25,230 nt of DNA from Trueperaceae bacterium (GCA_011390455.1 JAABSI010000040.1:1-25230), one strand, 5' to 3'; counted from the first letter of the stretch, positions 7,905 through 14,611 are shown. The notes: generated by a model not told the origin, from the sequence alone. Made by a program: numbers and translations.

Positions 7905-8734
7905 GCGTCCTCCTCGGGGGCGCGGGGCTCCGGCGCCCGGTCGAGGGCGTTCAGGAGCGTCCGGGGGTCGTCGCCGATGATACCGTCCACGCCCGCTGCG
8001 CGCACCCGGACCACGTCGACGGGGTCGTTGACGGTCCAGGTGCTGACCAGGACCCCTCGGCGATGCCACGTCGCCACCGCCTCCGCCGACACCGCCGGGT
8101 GCTCGGGATGCAGCGCGTCGACGTGCAACCACCCCGCGGGCCACGGCGATCGGAACCCGGGCGGCGCGGCCGACCGCGCCACCCACAGGTACCCGGTGCG
8201 CACCTCGGGCGCGCGCAGCCGGAAGCGGGCGAGCGCCACCGGGCTGAAGCTCGACACGACCGTCCGGTCGCCGAGTCCCGCTTCGCGCACGGCGTCCGCG
8301 ACCGCCGCCGGCAGGCCGCGGTCGCGCCAGCCCAGAGTCTTGAGTTCGAGGTTCAGCAGCGTGCCCGGGTAGCGCCGCACGACCGCGACCAGCTGGTCGA
8401 AGGTCGGCAGCGCGGGGTCGGCCGCCCGCAGCGTGGCCAAGTCGCTGTCGACCACCCGGTTCCCGTGCACCTCGAAGTCGTGCGTCAGGACCAAGTGGCC
8501 GTCGCGGGTGCGCTGCACGTCGACCTCGAGCCCGTCGAGGCCGGCCCCCAGCGCGGCTTCGAAGGCGGCGACGGTGTTCTCGGGCAACGACCCGCGGACG
8601 CCGCGGTGGCCCATCGCCCAGGGCCGCGACCGGTCGACGCCCGGGATCGGACGCGGCCGCCACAGCGCGAACCGCCAACCGGCGAGCGCGACCGCCGTCG
8701 CGACCGCGAGGGTCCATGCCAGGCTCCCATCCAT
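7901..8734 (-). CDS. Glycerophosphodiester phosphodiesterase, membrane-anchored
   Basis: This enzyme hydrolyses glycerophosphodiesters to glycerol 3-phosphate and an alcohol. The 277-residue protein has an N-terminal hydrophobic segment (about residues 5-25), so the domain probably sits at the membrane, perhaps outside. The GDPD signature is complete: MGHRG (H43, R44), PENT (51-54), LEVDVQ (E70, D72), THD (H85), NLELK and a C-terminal DGIIGDDP. The ATG at 8734 has TAGATT 6 bases upstream. The gene diverges from a CDP-alcohol phosphatidyltransferase gene across an 82-base promoter region, which suggests joint control of phospholipid head-group metabolism. Its stop overlaps the start of the Cse60-like gene. 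Confidence 0.93.
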   Translation of the reverse strand: MDGSLAWTLAVATAVALAGWRFALWRPRPIPGVDRSRPWAMGHRGVRGSLPENTVAAFEAALGAGLDGLEVDVQRTRDGHLVLTHDFEVHGNRVVDSDLATLRAADPALPTFDQLVAVVRRYPGTLLNLELKTLGWRDRGLPAAVADAVREAGLGDRTVVSSFSPVALARFRLRAPEVRTGYLWVARSAAPPGFRSPWPAGWLHVDALHPEHPAVSAEAVATWHRRGVLVSTWTVNDPVDVVRVRAAGVDGIIGDDPRTLLNALDRAPEPRAPEEDA

Positions 8735-8740
8735 GCCTCG

Positions 8741-8746
8741 AATCTA
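8741..8746 (-). promoter_or_regulatory. TANNNT -10 box of the phosphodiesterase gene
   Basis: TAGATT on the minus strand lies 6 bases before the ATG at 8734. It is one of two divergent boxes in this intergenic region. Confidence 0.55.
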
Positions 8747-8749
8747 ACC

Positions 8750-8791
8750 TTCGGGGCCATCCCGAACGTGGGCAGGCGCGCGCTTCGGGAT
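8750..8791. promoter_or_regulatory. Operator-like array of TTCGGG/CCCGAA half-sites between divergent promoters
   Basis: TTCGGG (8750-8755), CCCGAA (8761-8766) and TTCGGG (8784-8789) form two overlapping inverted repeats, one with a 5-base spacer and one with a 17-base spacer. The latter extends to a perfect 8-base repeat, ATCCCGAA (8759-8766) and TTCGGGAT (8784-8791). The array lies between the divergent -10 boxes and over both expected -35 regions, so a regulator bound there could control both lipid genes. Function is inferred. Confidence 0.45.
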
Positions 8792-8803
8792 CCAGCGCGC
8801 TGC

Positions 8804-8809
8804 TACGCT
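8804..8809 (+). promoter_or_regulatory. TANNNT -10 box of the CDP-alcohol phosphatidyltransferase operon
   Basis: TACGCT lies 7 bases upstream of the ATG at 8817, with no Shine-Dalgarno in between. The same hexamer at the same kind of distance precedes the genes at 12387 (minus) and 22895. Confidence 0.6.
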
Positions 8810-8816
8810 CTGCTCG

Positions 8817-9680
8817 ATGGGAACCCACGCGGGGGCGATGGCGATCGACGTCGAGGCGGCGGCCAAGCGCCGACCGCGCTCGGAGATGGTGTTGCGGGCG
8901 GTGCAGCCGGCCGCGAACCTCGCCGTGCGGGCGGCGGCCCGGCTCGGCATCGATCCCCAAGGGGTCGTCTGGAGCCACGCGGCGCTCGGCGCCGCGGCGG
9001 CGGTGCTGATCGCCGTCGGCGACGTGGGCGGGTGGCGCGTCGCCGCGGTCTTGCTGCTCGCCAAGGCCTTCCTCGACAACGTCGACGGCGGCCTGGCGCG
9101 CGCCACGGGCCGCGTCACCCTCATGGGTCGCTACCTCGACACGGTGCTCGACACGATCGTGAACGCGCTCCTGTTCGCGGCGCTGGCGCTGCACGGTCCC
9201 GGCTTCTGGGGTGCGCCGCTCGCGCTGGGCGCCTACGCGGCGCTCGTGGTCGTGCTCTCGCTCGACTTCAACCTCGAGCGCCGGTACAAGGCGCTGCGCG
9301 GACTCCTCCCTCGCGATGCCGACGATGCGCCCGCGGGTGCGCCCGAGCGCTGGCTCGCGGCCTTCCGGGGCTTCTACGACCGCTTCCTCGCACCGCAGGA
9401 CGCCGCGATCGACCGCTTCGACGAACGGACCTTCTTCCGCCTGACGGGGACGAGGTACGAAGCCGCACCGCTCGATCAGCGCTTGGCCTGGAACGACCTG
9501 TGGAGCACCGCGACGCTGGTCAACCTTGGCCTCACCACCCAGATGGCGGTGCTCGCGGCGTGCCTCGCGCTGGGCGCGCCCTTCGCGTACGTCGTGCTCG
9601 TCTACGCGATGGCGGCGTACGTCGGCGTGGTGCACGGGATGCGCGTCGCGCGCTTCGCGCGCGACGGGGTGGCGCCGTGA
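8817..9680 (+). CDS. CDP-alcohol phosphatidyltransferase family protein
   Basis: Enzymes of this membrane family join a CDP-linked alcohol to a second alcohol, as in phosphatidylglycerol or phosphatidylinositol synthesis. The catalytic motif is complete and correctly spaced, D-x2-D-G-x2-A-R-x8-G-x3-D-x3-D: D87, D90, G91, A94, R95, G104, D108 and D112. Hydrophobic segments flank it (about 53-85, 113-145) and two more lie near the C-terminus (about 235-275). A charged insertion at residues ~150-225 separates the two halves and is longer than in typical PgsA proteins. The substrate alcohol cannot be assigned. It heads an operon with a Nudix hydrolase, an SDR and a methyltransferase, starts from a leaderless-type promoter, and is divergent from a glycerophosphodiesterase. 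Confidence 0.9.
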   Translation: MGTHAGAMAIDVEAAAKRRPRSEMVLRAVQPAANLAVRAAARLGIDPQGVVWSHAALGAAAAVLIAVGDVGGWRVAAVLLLAKAFLDNVDGGLARATGRVTLMGRYLDTVLDTIVNALLFAALALHGPGFWGAPLALGAYAALVVVLSLDFNLERRYKALRGLLPRDADDAPAGAPERWLAAFRGFYDRFLAPQDAAIDRFDERTFFRLTGTRYEAAPLDQRLAWNDLWSTATLVNLGLTTQMAVLAACLALGAPFAYVVLVYAMAAYVGVVHGMRVARFARDGVAP

Positions 9681-10210
9681 CCGGCGACCCGGCCTCCGCC
9701 CCCGGCCCGGCCGGGGCGCAGGCCGAGCCGGGCCGCGGGTACCCGCTGGTCACGGTCGGGGCGCTGATCGTCGGCCCTTCGGGACGGGTGCTGCTCGTGC
9801 GCACCCACAAGTGGCGCGATCGCTGGGGCGTGCCCGGCGGCAAGGTCGACCTGGGCGAGACGCTGCTGGCAGCGGTCCATCGCGAGGTGCGCGAGGAGAC
9901 CGGGCTGACGCTCGGGGCCGTCGCCTGGGCGCCGACGCAGGAGGCGGTCGACCACCCCGAGTTCCATCGCCCGGCGCACTTCGTGCTCCTGAACTTCGTG
10001 GCCCGCGCGACCGGCGAGGACGTGGCGCTCAACGACGAGGCGCAGGCGCACGTCTGGGCGACGCCCGAGGAGGCGCTGCGCATGGACCTCAACGCGCCGA
10101 CCCGCGCGCTGGTCGAGCACTACCGCGCGCACGGCTTCGCGACCCCGGAGCTGATCGCCCAACCGACCACCGGGCGCACGACGGGCGCCACCTTCGAGGA
10201 GGGGGCGTGA
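9677..10210 (+). CDS. Nudix hydrolase
   Basis: Nudix enzymes cleave nucleoside diphosphates linked to another group. The 177-residue protein has a full Nudix box, G-x5-E-x7-R-E-V-x-E-E-T-G-L (about residues 55-77), beginning GGKVDLGE and ending REVREETGL. The GTG at 9677 is chosen because it shares GTGA with the stop of the preceding phosphatidyltransferase gene and no other start gives a complete domain. The N-terminal ~20 residues are rich in Pro, Gly and Ala and look disordered. Its stop again shares GTGA with the next gene. The substrate is unknown; the operon context makes a CDP-alcohol or similar lipid precursor possible, but this is inference. Confidence 0.9.
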   Translation: MTGDPASAPGPAGAQAEPGRGYPLVTVGALIVGPSGRVLLVRTHKWRDRWGVPGGKVDLGETLLAAVHREVREETGLTLGAVAWAPTQEAVDHPEFHRPAHFVLLNFVARATGEDVALNDEAQAHVWATPEEALRMDLNAPTRALVEHYRAHGFATPELIAQPTTGRTTGATFEEGA

Positions 10211-10941
10211 AGTCCGCGTCGCCGGCCGGGCGCGGCGGCGCCCTGGTCACCGGTTCCGCCAAGGGCGTGGGGCGCGCGCTGGCGCTGCTGTGCGCCGAGG
10301 CGGGGATCGACGTCGCGGTGCACTATCGGAGCAGCGAGGCCGAGGCGGCCGACGTGGTCGCGCGCTGCGAGGAGCTCGGGGTGCGCGCTGTGGCGCTGCG
10401 CGCGGACGTCACGGTCGAGTCCGAGGCCGAGGGCCTGGTCGACGCCGCCGCCGACGCCCTGGGCGGCCTGCGGGTGCTGGTGAACAACGTCGGCGACTAC
10501 CACCGCGGACCGCTCGGCGAGCTCGACGGCGCCACCTGGCGGCGCATGTTCGACTCCAACCTGCACGCCACCTTCACCACGTGCCAGCGCGCGGTGCCGT
10601 TGATGCGCGCCGGCGGCGGCGGGCGCATCGTGAACGTCGGGTACGCCGGTGCCGAGCTGCTCAAGGCGCGGCCGGGGATCGTCGCCTACGTCGCCGCCAA
10701 GGCCGGCGTCCTGCACTACACCAAGGCGCTCGCCGCGACGGAGGCCGGCCACGGCATCACGGCGAACGTGGTCAGCCCCGGCGTGCTCGAGAACAGCGTC
10801 ACCAAACCGCTCGACGAGCTCCCCATGGGGCGCACCGGGACGCTCGACGAGTTCGCCGCCGCCGTGCGGTACCTGTTGAGCCCAGAGGCGCGCTACGTCA
10901 CCGGGATCCACCTCGAGGTCGCCGGTGGCTGGAACCTCTGA
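10207..10941 (+). CDS. Short-chain dehydrogenase/reductase lacking the usual serine
   Basis: The 244-residue protein is a classical-length SDR. The Rossmann motif TGSAKGVG (residues 15-22) binds NAD(P), and NNVG (93-96) replaces NNAG. The catalytic Tyr and Lys are present in YVAAK (Y161, K165). The Ser that normally precedes the Tyr by 13 residues is missing: the segment reads VNVGYAGAELLK, where Y146 takes the Ser place on alignment with FabG (NIGSVVG). The C-terminus GIHLEVAGGWN resembles the FabG-type VDGG end. The GTG at 10207 overlaps the Nudix stop and has GAGGAGG 5 bases upstream. The substrate is unknown; it may be a pteridine or a carbonyl substrate rather than acyl-ACP. Confidence 0.9.
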   Translation: MKSASPAGRGGALVTGSAKGVGRALALLCAEAGIDVAVHYRSSEAEAADVVARCEELGVRAVALRADVTVESEAEGLVDAAADALGGLRVLVNNVGDYHRGPLGELDGATWRRMFDSNLHATFTTCQRAVPLMRAGGGGRIVNVGYAGAELLKARPGIVAYVAAKAGVLHYTKALAATEAGHGITANVVSPGVLENSVTKPLDELPMGRTGTLDEFAAAVRYLLSPEARYVTGIHLEVAGGWNL

Positions 10942-11830
10942 CGCCGCGCGGACCCCGACGTCGGAGGCCCCGCCCTTCGACCGCGCGTACCCCGTCCGCG
11001 ACGGCTTCGTCGACGCGCATCCGGGGCGCACGGGCCGCCTCCCCTCGCGCGGCGCGGCCGGCTGGGTCAACGACCTCACCCCGACCGCGTGGGCGTACGA
11101 GCCGCTGTGGCGCCACCGCTCGCTCGCGATCCTGACGATGGGGGCCACGACCACCGCGCACGAGCTGCGCACGCTCCGCGCCTGGCTCGCGGCGACGCTG
11201 GGGCCCGTCGAGCCGGGCGCGCCCGAACCGCTCGGGGGCCGGCGCGTGCTGGACGTCGGCTGCAGTTCCGGCCTCTACGCCCGCACGCTGGCGGCCGACG
11301 GCGCGGAGGCCTTCGCGCTCGACGCATCGGCCGCCTTCCTGCGGGTCGGTCGCCGCCGCGCCGAACGCGCCGGCCTCGAGGCCACGTGGGTACGCGGCGA
11401 CGCCCACGCGCTGCCCTTCGTCGACGCGTCGTTCGATGCCGCGGTCGTGGGCGCGACGCTCAACGAGTTCGGCGACCCCGGCCGCGCGTTCCGCGAGCTC
11501 GCGCGCGTGGTGCGCCCGTCGGGGCTGGTCTGGGCGATGTTCGCGCGCCGGGCCAGCGGCCCGGGGCGCGCCGTCCAGCTGCTGCTCGAGCGCGGCGGCC
11601 TGCGCTTCCCCGCCCCCGAGGCGGTCGACGTCTGGGCGGCAGCGGCCGGGCTCGCGCCGCTGCGGCGCGCGGAGCACGGCCCGGTGGCGTTCGCGCTCTA
11701 CCGCAAGGGGGCCGGCGCTCCGCCGCTGGCGGTCAGCTCACCCAGTCCGGGGTGGGAAGCCGGTCCCGGCTCCGCCGGGAGCGCCGCTCCCAGCTCCTCC
11801 GGGAGCGCCGGTCACTCCTCGGCGACGTAG
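10925..11830 (+). CDS. Class I SAM-dependent methyltransferase
   Basis: The protein has a Rossmann-type SAM domain with motif I VLDVGCSSGLYARTL (about residues 107-121), an acidic residue in FALDAS, GDAHALPF, and a post-I strand ARVVRPSGLVW, as in UbiE/Methyltransf_11 enzymes. The N-terminal ~60 residues with WVNDLTP and YEPLWRHRS form an extension. The GTG start at 10925 overlaps the SDR gene by 17 bases and has GAGGT 5 bases upstream. The last ~35 residues are a low-complexity Ser/Gly/Ala tail encoded by a 24-base tandem repeat, and the gene overlaps the convergent gene by 19 bases. The tail may be a read-through of terminator-like DNA. The methyl acceptor is unknown; the lipid operon suggests a lipid or quinone-type substrate. 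Confidence 0.85.
   Translation: MAGTSDAARTPTSEAPPFDRAYPVRDGFVDAHPGRTGRLPSRGAAGWVNDLTPTAWAYEPLWRHRSLAILTMGATTTAHELRTLRAWLAATLGPVEPGAPEPLGGRRVLDVGCSSGLYARTLAADGAEAFALDASAAFLRVGRRRAERAGLEATWVRGDAHALPFVDASFDAAVVGATLNEFGDPGRAFRELARVVRPSGLVWAMFARRASGPGRAVQLLLERGGLRFPAPEAVDVWAAAAGLAPLRRAEHGPVAFALYRKGAGAPPLAVSSPSPGWEAGPGSAGSAAPSSSGSAGHSSAT
11771..11810. repeat. 24-base-period repeat with hairpins at a convergent gene end
   Basis: TCCGCCGGGAGCGCCG (11771-11786) and TCCTCCGGGAGCGCCG (11795-11810) match at 15 of 16 bases with a 24-base period. Each copy can form hairpins: GCTCC/GGAGC at 11769-11773/11778-11782, and CGCTCCC/GGGAGCG at 11785-11791/11801-11807. The place, at the tails of two convergent genes, suggests a bidirectional terminator lying inside the methyltransferase coding end. 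Confidence 0.55.
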
Positions 11831-12387
11831 GCCTTGGCGGGATCGCCGCCGCGCAGGTCGAAGATGCCGCCGACGTTCCGCAGGTTGACGGTGATGAAGT
11901 CGTGGGCCTGGATCGTCGGCAGCTCCGCGAAGCTCTGCCCGCGGCTCCCCGCCCCGAGGATGCGCGCCTCGTGCAGGGTGACGAACGGCTTCGACGCCAT
12001 GGCGGTGCCGATGTAGTCCGACAACCGCACCTCGGTGCGCATCTGGAAGGTGCCCGTCACCACGTACGTCGGGTACACCAGGTACACCTGCCGCGGCTGA
12101 CGCCCCATGCCCTCCTGGCCGGAATCGGGCGCACCCCCCTGCATCCAGACGATCGACGCCTTGGGGATGGCCGCGAAGTGGGTCTCGTAGGCGAGCGCCT
12201 CCGACCCGGGCGGGTGGGCGACGCCCGGTCGGTACATCGAGACGTGGGTGAGCGGCAGGTGCGGTCGGTCGTCGGCGTTCAACAGCCAGGCGGTGCCGGT
12301 GTTCGCGCGCAGGTGGAAGACCCCGTAGACGCGGAACTCGTCGGTGTACACGCGCGCTTCGGCCGGCCTGAGCGTCGGGTTCAACAT
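11812..12387 (-). CDS. Uncharacterised protein with internal duplication (191 aa)
   Basis: I do not recognise a named family. The 191-residue product is predicted to be mostly beta strands, without signal peptide or membrane helix. Two segments look alike: residues ~11-55 (VYTDEFRVYGVFHLRANTG..., then WLLNADDRP, LPLTHVSMYRPG) and residues ~106-150 (VYPTYVVTGTFQMRTEV, then YIGTAMASKPFVTLHEARILGAG in two parts: YIGTAMASKPFV and TLHEARILGAG). Both share V-Y-x(4,5)-V-x-G-x-F-x2-R, then W/Y-[LI]-x2-A, then P-[LF]-[LV]-x-[LT]. The start is ATG at 12387, not the ATG 48 bases upstream, because TACGCT lies 7 bases before it and the upstream residues would overlap that promoter. It is divergent from glmM and convergent with the methyltransferase gene. 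Confidence 0.8.
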   Translation of the reverse strand: MLNPTLRPAEARVYTDEFRVYGVFHLRANTGTAWLLNADDRPHLPLTHVSMYRPGVAHPPGSEALAYETHFAAIPKASIVWMQGGAPDSGQEGMGRQPRQVYLVYPTYVVTGTFQMRTEVRLSDYIGTAMASKPFVTLHEARILGAGSRGQSFAELPTIQAHDFITVNLRNVGGIFDLRGGDPAKAYVAEE

Positions 12388-12394
12388 GGGGCCG

Positions 12395-12400
12395 AGCGTA
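12395..12400 (-). promoter_or_regulatory. TANNNT -10 box of the duplicated-domain gene
   Basis: TACGCT on the minus strand lies 7 bases upstream of the ATG at 12387. This box decides the start, since the alternative upstream ATG would place the promoter inside the coding region. Confidence 0.55.
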
Positions 12401-12447
12401 CACCGTGCCCCCGCCCCCACCGGCGGCCGTTGCACGGCCGCACGGTG
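12401..12447. promoter_or_regulatory. Nested inverted repeats between divergent promoters
   Basis: CACCGTGC (12401-12408) and GCACGGTG (12440-12447) form a perfect 8-base inverted repeat 31 bases apart. Inside it CGGCCGT (12424-12430) and ACGGCCG (12434-12440) form a 7-bp stem with a TGC loop. The outer left arm abuts the -10 box of the minus-strand gene. It may be an operator for the uncharacterised gene, glmM, or both. Confidence 0.35.
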
Positions 12448-12472
12448 CCCGGGCGGCGCGGACGCGGCAAGG

Positions 12473-12478
12473 TACAGT
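12473..12478 (+). promoter_or_regulatory. TANNNT -10 box of glmM
   Basis: TACAGT lies 7 bases upstream of the ATG at 12486 with no Shine-Dalgarno between, so the glmM mRNA is probably leaderless. Confidence 0.6.
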
Positions 12479-12485
12479 ATCCGCC

Positions 12486-13910
12486 ATGTCCACCCGCCAC
12501 CTGTTCGGCACGGACGGCATCCGCGGCGTCGCCGGCCGAACCCCGATGACGGCCCCGTTCGCCCTCATGCTCGGTCTGGCGACCGCCGAGCACCTGCGCG
12601 ACCGCGGCACCGATCGACCGGCCGTCGTGGTCGGCCGCGACACCCGCCGCTCCGGGCCGATGCTCGCCTCCGCGGTCACGGCCGGGCTCACCGCGGGCGG
12701 CGCCGACGTCGTCGACCTGGGCGTCATGCCCACCCCCGGCGTGAGCCACTTGGTTCGGGCGCTCGAAGCGGCGGCCGGCGTCGTCGTCAGCGCGTCGCAC
12801 AACCCCTTCGAGGACAACGGCCTCAAGCTGTTCGGTGCCGACGGCGCGAAGCTGGCCGACGCCGAGGAGGCCGCCCTCGAAGCCCGGATGAACGCCCTCG
12901 ATCGCGGCAGCGTCGCCGAGCTCGGCGGCGGCGAGCGCACCGGCGGGCACTTGGGCCAGGTGCGGCGCTACCGCTTCGAGGACGGCCATTACGTGCGCTT
13001 CCTGCTCGGCAACGCCCCCTTCTTGGACGGGCTGCGGGTGGCGCTCGACTGCGCGAACGGCGCCGCGTACCGGATCGCTCCGCGGGTGTTCGAGCAGATC
13101 GGCGCCCGCCTCGAGGTCGCGGCCGCCAAGCCCGACGGGCTGAACATCAACGCCGCATGCGGCAGCACCCACCCCGAGGCCGTGCGCGAGCGCGTGCTCC
13201 GCGGCGGCTTCGACGTCGGCGTCACCTTCGACGGCGACGCCGACCGCGTCCTGCTCGTCGACCGCCGCGGGCGCCTGGTGACCGGCGACCACATGATCGC
13301 GATCAACGCCCTCGTGCGCGGCGACGCGAACGTCGTGGCCACCCAGATGACCAACCTCGGGATCGAGCGCTTCCTCTCGAGCGAAGGCGTGGCGCTCCAC
13401 CGCGTGCAGGTGGGGGACCGCTACGTGCACGAGAAGCTGCTCGGGGAGGGTTGGCGGCTCGGTGGCGAGCAGTCGGGCCACGTCCTGTTCCTGGACAAGG
13501 CGCCGACCGGCGACGGCATCCTGACCGCCCTGCAGACGCTCGCCGCCTGCCGGGCGTCGGGCGTGCCGCTCGAGGCGTGGATGGACCGCATCCCGAGCTA
13601 CCCGCAGACGCTGGTCAACGTCGCCGTGCCCCACGGCGCCAAGGCGCAGCTCGCCGGCGACCCGGCGGTGCTCGCCGCGGTGGCCGACGTCGAGGCGGCG
13701 CTCGGCGCGGACGGCCGCGTCAACGTGCGCCCGTCGGGCACGGAGTCGTTGGTGCGGGTGATGGTCGAAGCGGCCAGCGAGGCTCAGGTCGCGCAGTGGT
13801 CGGCGCACGTCGCGGACGCCGTGCGCCGCGCCGCGGCGCAGGGCGCGGGCGCCCCGATGGCGACGCCCACGGCGTCGGGCACGAGCGCGACCGAGGCGCG
13901 ACCCTCGTGA
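12486..13910 (+). CDS. glmM: Phosphoglucosamine mutase
   Basis: GlmM interconverts glucosamine 6-phosphate and glucosamine 1-phosphate on the way to UDP-GlcNAc for cell-wall synthesis. The 474-residue protein starts with the GlmM-specific HLFGTDGIRG. It has the phosphoserine loop SASHNPFEDNG with the phosphorylated Ser at S104, the Mg-binding DGDADR (D249, D251, D253), the sugar-binding GGEQSGH and the C-terminal phosphate-binding RPSGTES. The last ~25 residues (Ala/Thr/Ser-rich) extend past the usual end. Its start is set by the TACAGT box and by the conserved N-terminus. The TGA at 13908 shares GTGA with a five-codon mini-ORF that leads to kynB. The penicillin-binding protein at the window start is another cell-wall gene, but it is far away and not co-transcribed. 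Confidence 0.97.
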   Translation: MSTRHLFGTDGIRGVAGRTPMTAPFALMLGLATAEHLRDRGTDRPAVVVGRDTRRSGPMLASAVTAGLTAGGADVVDLGVMPTPGVSHLVRALEAAAGVVVSASHNPFEDNGLKLFGADGAKLADAEEAALEARMNALDRGSVAELGGGERTGGHLGQVRRYRFEDGHYVRFLLGNAPFLDGLRVALDCANGAAYRIAPRVFEQIGARLEVAAAKPDGLNINAACGSTHPEAVRERVLRGGFDVGVTFDGDADRVLLVDRRGRLVTGDHMIAINALVRGDANVVATQMTNLGIERFLSSEGVALHRVQVGDRYVHEKLLGEGWRLGGEQSGHVLFLDKAPTGDGILTALQTLAACRASGVPLEAWMDRIPSYPQTLVNVAVPHGAKAQLAGDPAVLAAVADVEAALGADGRVNVRPSGTESLVRVMVEAASEAQVAQWSAHVADAVRRAAAQGAGAPMATPTASGTSATEARPS

Positions 13911-13924
13911 TCGGCACCCCGTGA
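13907..13924 (+). other. Five-codon mini-ORF bridging glmM and kynB
   Basis: GTG-ATC-GGC-ACC-CCG-TGA begins with GTGA overlapping the glmM stop and ends with GTGA overlapping the kynB start. Terminating ribosomes could reinitiate twice and so reach kynB, which has no visible Shine-Dalgarno. It could also be chance. Confidence 0.3.
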
Positions 13925-14565
13925 TCGACGTCACCCGCAAGCTCCGCAACGGCCACCCGAACTGGCCCGGCGACGCGCCGCTCGAGATCCGCGTGAACGG
14001 CCGCATCGCCGAAGGCTCGAGCGTCAACGTCGGCAGCGTGAGCACCAGCCTCCACTCCGGGACGCACGTCGATGCCCCCTGGCACTACGACGACGACGGG
14101 GTGCGCTTGGGCGGCCTCGAGCTCGAGCGTTGGGTGGGCGAGGCGCTGGTGGTCGACGTCCGCGGCGACGCCCCGCTCGTCACCGCCGAGGCGCTCGAGG
14201 CCGCCGTAGCCGCGACCGGCCATGGCGCGCCCCCCGCCCGCCTTTTGCTGCGCACCGGGCAGAGCGACGACTGGGGCACCACCTTCCCGACCGACTTCCG
14301 GGCCATCGACCCCGGCGCGATCGCCTGGGCCGCCGCCCGCGGCGTGCGGCTCCTGGGCACCGACGCCCCGAGCGTCGACCCGCTCACCTCCAAGGACCTG
14401 CCGGCCCACGCGGCGTGCGCCGCGCACGACGTCGCGATCCTCGAGGGCTTGGCGCTCGAGCAGGCGGCCCCGGGGCGCTTCGAGTTGATCTGCCTGCCGC
14501 TGTCGCTGCCCGAGGCCGACGCGGCGCCGGCGCGGGCCGTGCTGCGCCCCTGGCCCGCCGGCTGA
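13921..14565 (+). CDS. kynB: Kynurenine formamidase (arylformamidase), KynB type
   Basis: KynB hydrolyses N-formylkynurenine to kynurenine and formate. The 214-residue protein belongs to the cyclase-like metal-dependent hydrolases. It shows PNWPGD (residues 13-18), the metal-binding HSGTHVDAPWH (H45, H49, D51, H55), and the KynB-specific GTDAPSVDPLTSKDLPAH segment, which separates it from other cyclase-family members. The start is GTG at 13921, 10 bases after glmM; no Shine-Dalgarno is seen. kynU follows 52 bases downstream with its own promoter box. No tryptophan or indoleamine dioxygenase gene (kynA) is in the window, so the source of formylkynurenine must be encoded elsewhere. Confidence 0.93.
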   Translation: MIDVTRKLRNGHPNWPGDAPLEIRVNGRIAEGSSVNVGSVSTSLHSGTHVDAPWHYDDDGVRLGGLELERWVGEALVVDVRGDAPLVTAEALEAAVAATGHGAPPARLLLRTGQSDDWGTTFPTDFRAIDPGAIAWAAARGVRLLGTDAPSVDPLTSKDLPAHAACAAHDVAILEGLALEQAAPGRFELICLPLSLPEADAAPARAVLRPWPAG

Positions 14566-14605
14566 CCACGGACCGCGGCCGAAGACCGCCCCGTCGCCGG
14601 CGCGG

Positions 14606-14611
14606 TACCCT
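14606..14611 (+). promoter_or_regulatory. TANNNT -10 box of kynU
   Basis: TACCCT lies 6 bases upstream of the GTG at 14618. It supports that GTG as the start and suggests kynU can be transcribed without kynB. Confidence 0.5.

Noticed and set aside
12387..12435. An N-terminal extension of the duplicated-domain protein from the ATG at 12435
   Set aside because: The extra 16 residues would be encoded by the promoter box and inverted repeat, and they lack similarity to the rest of the protein.
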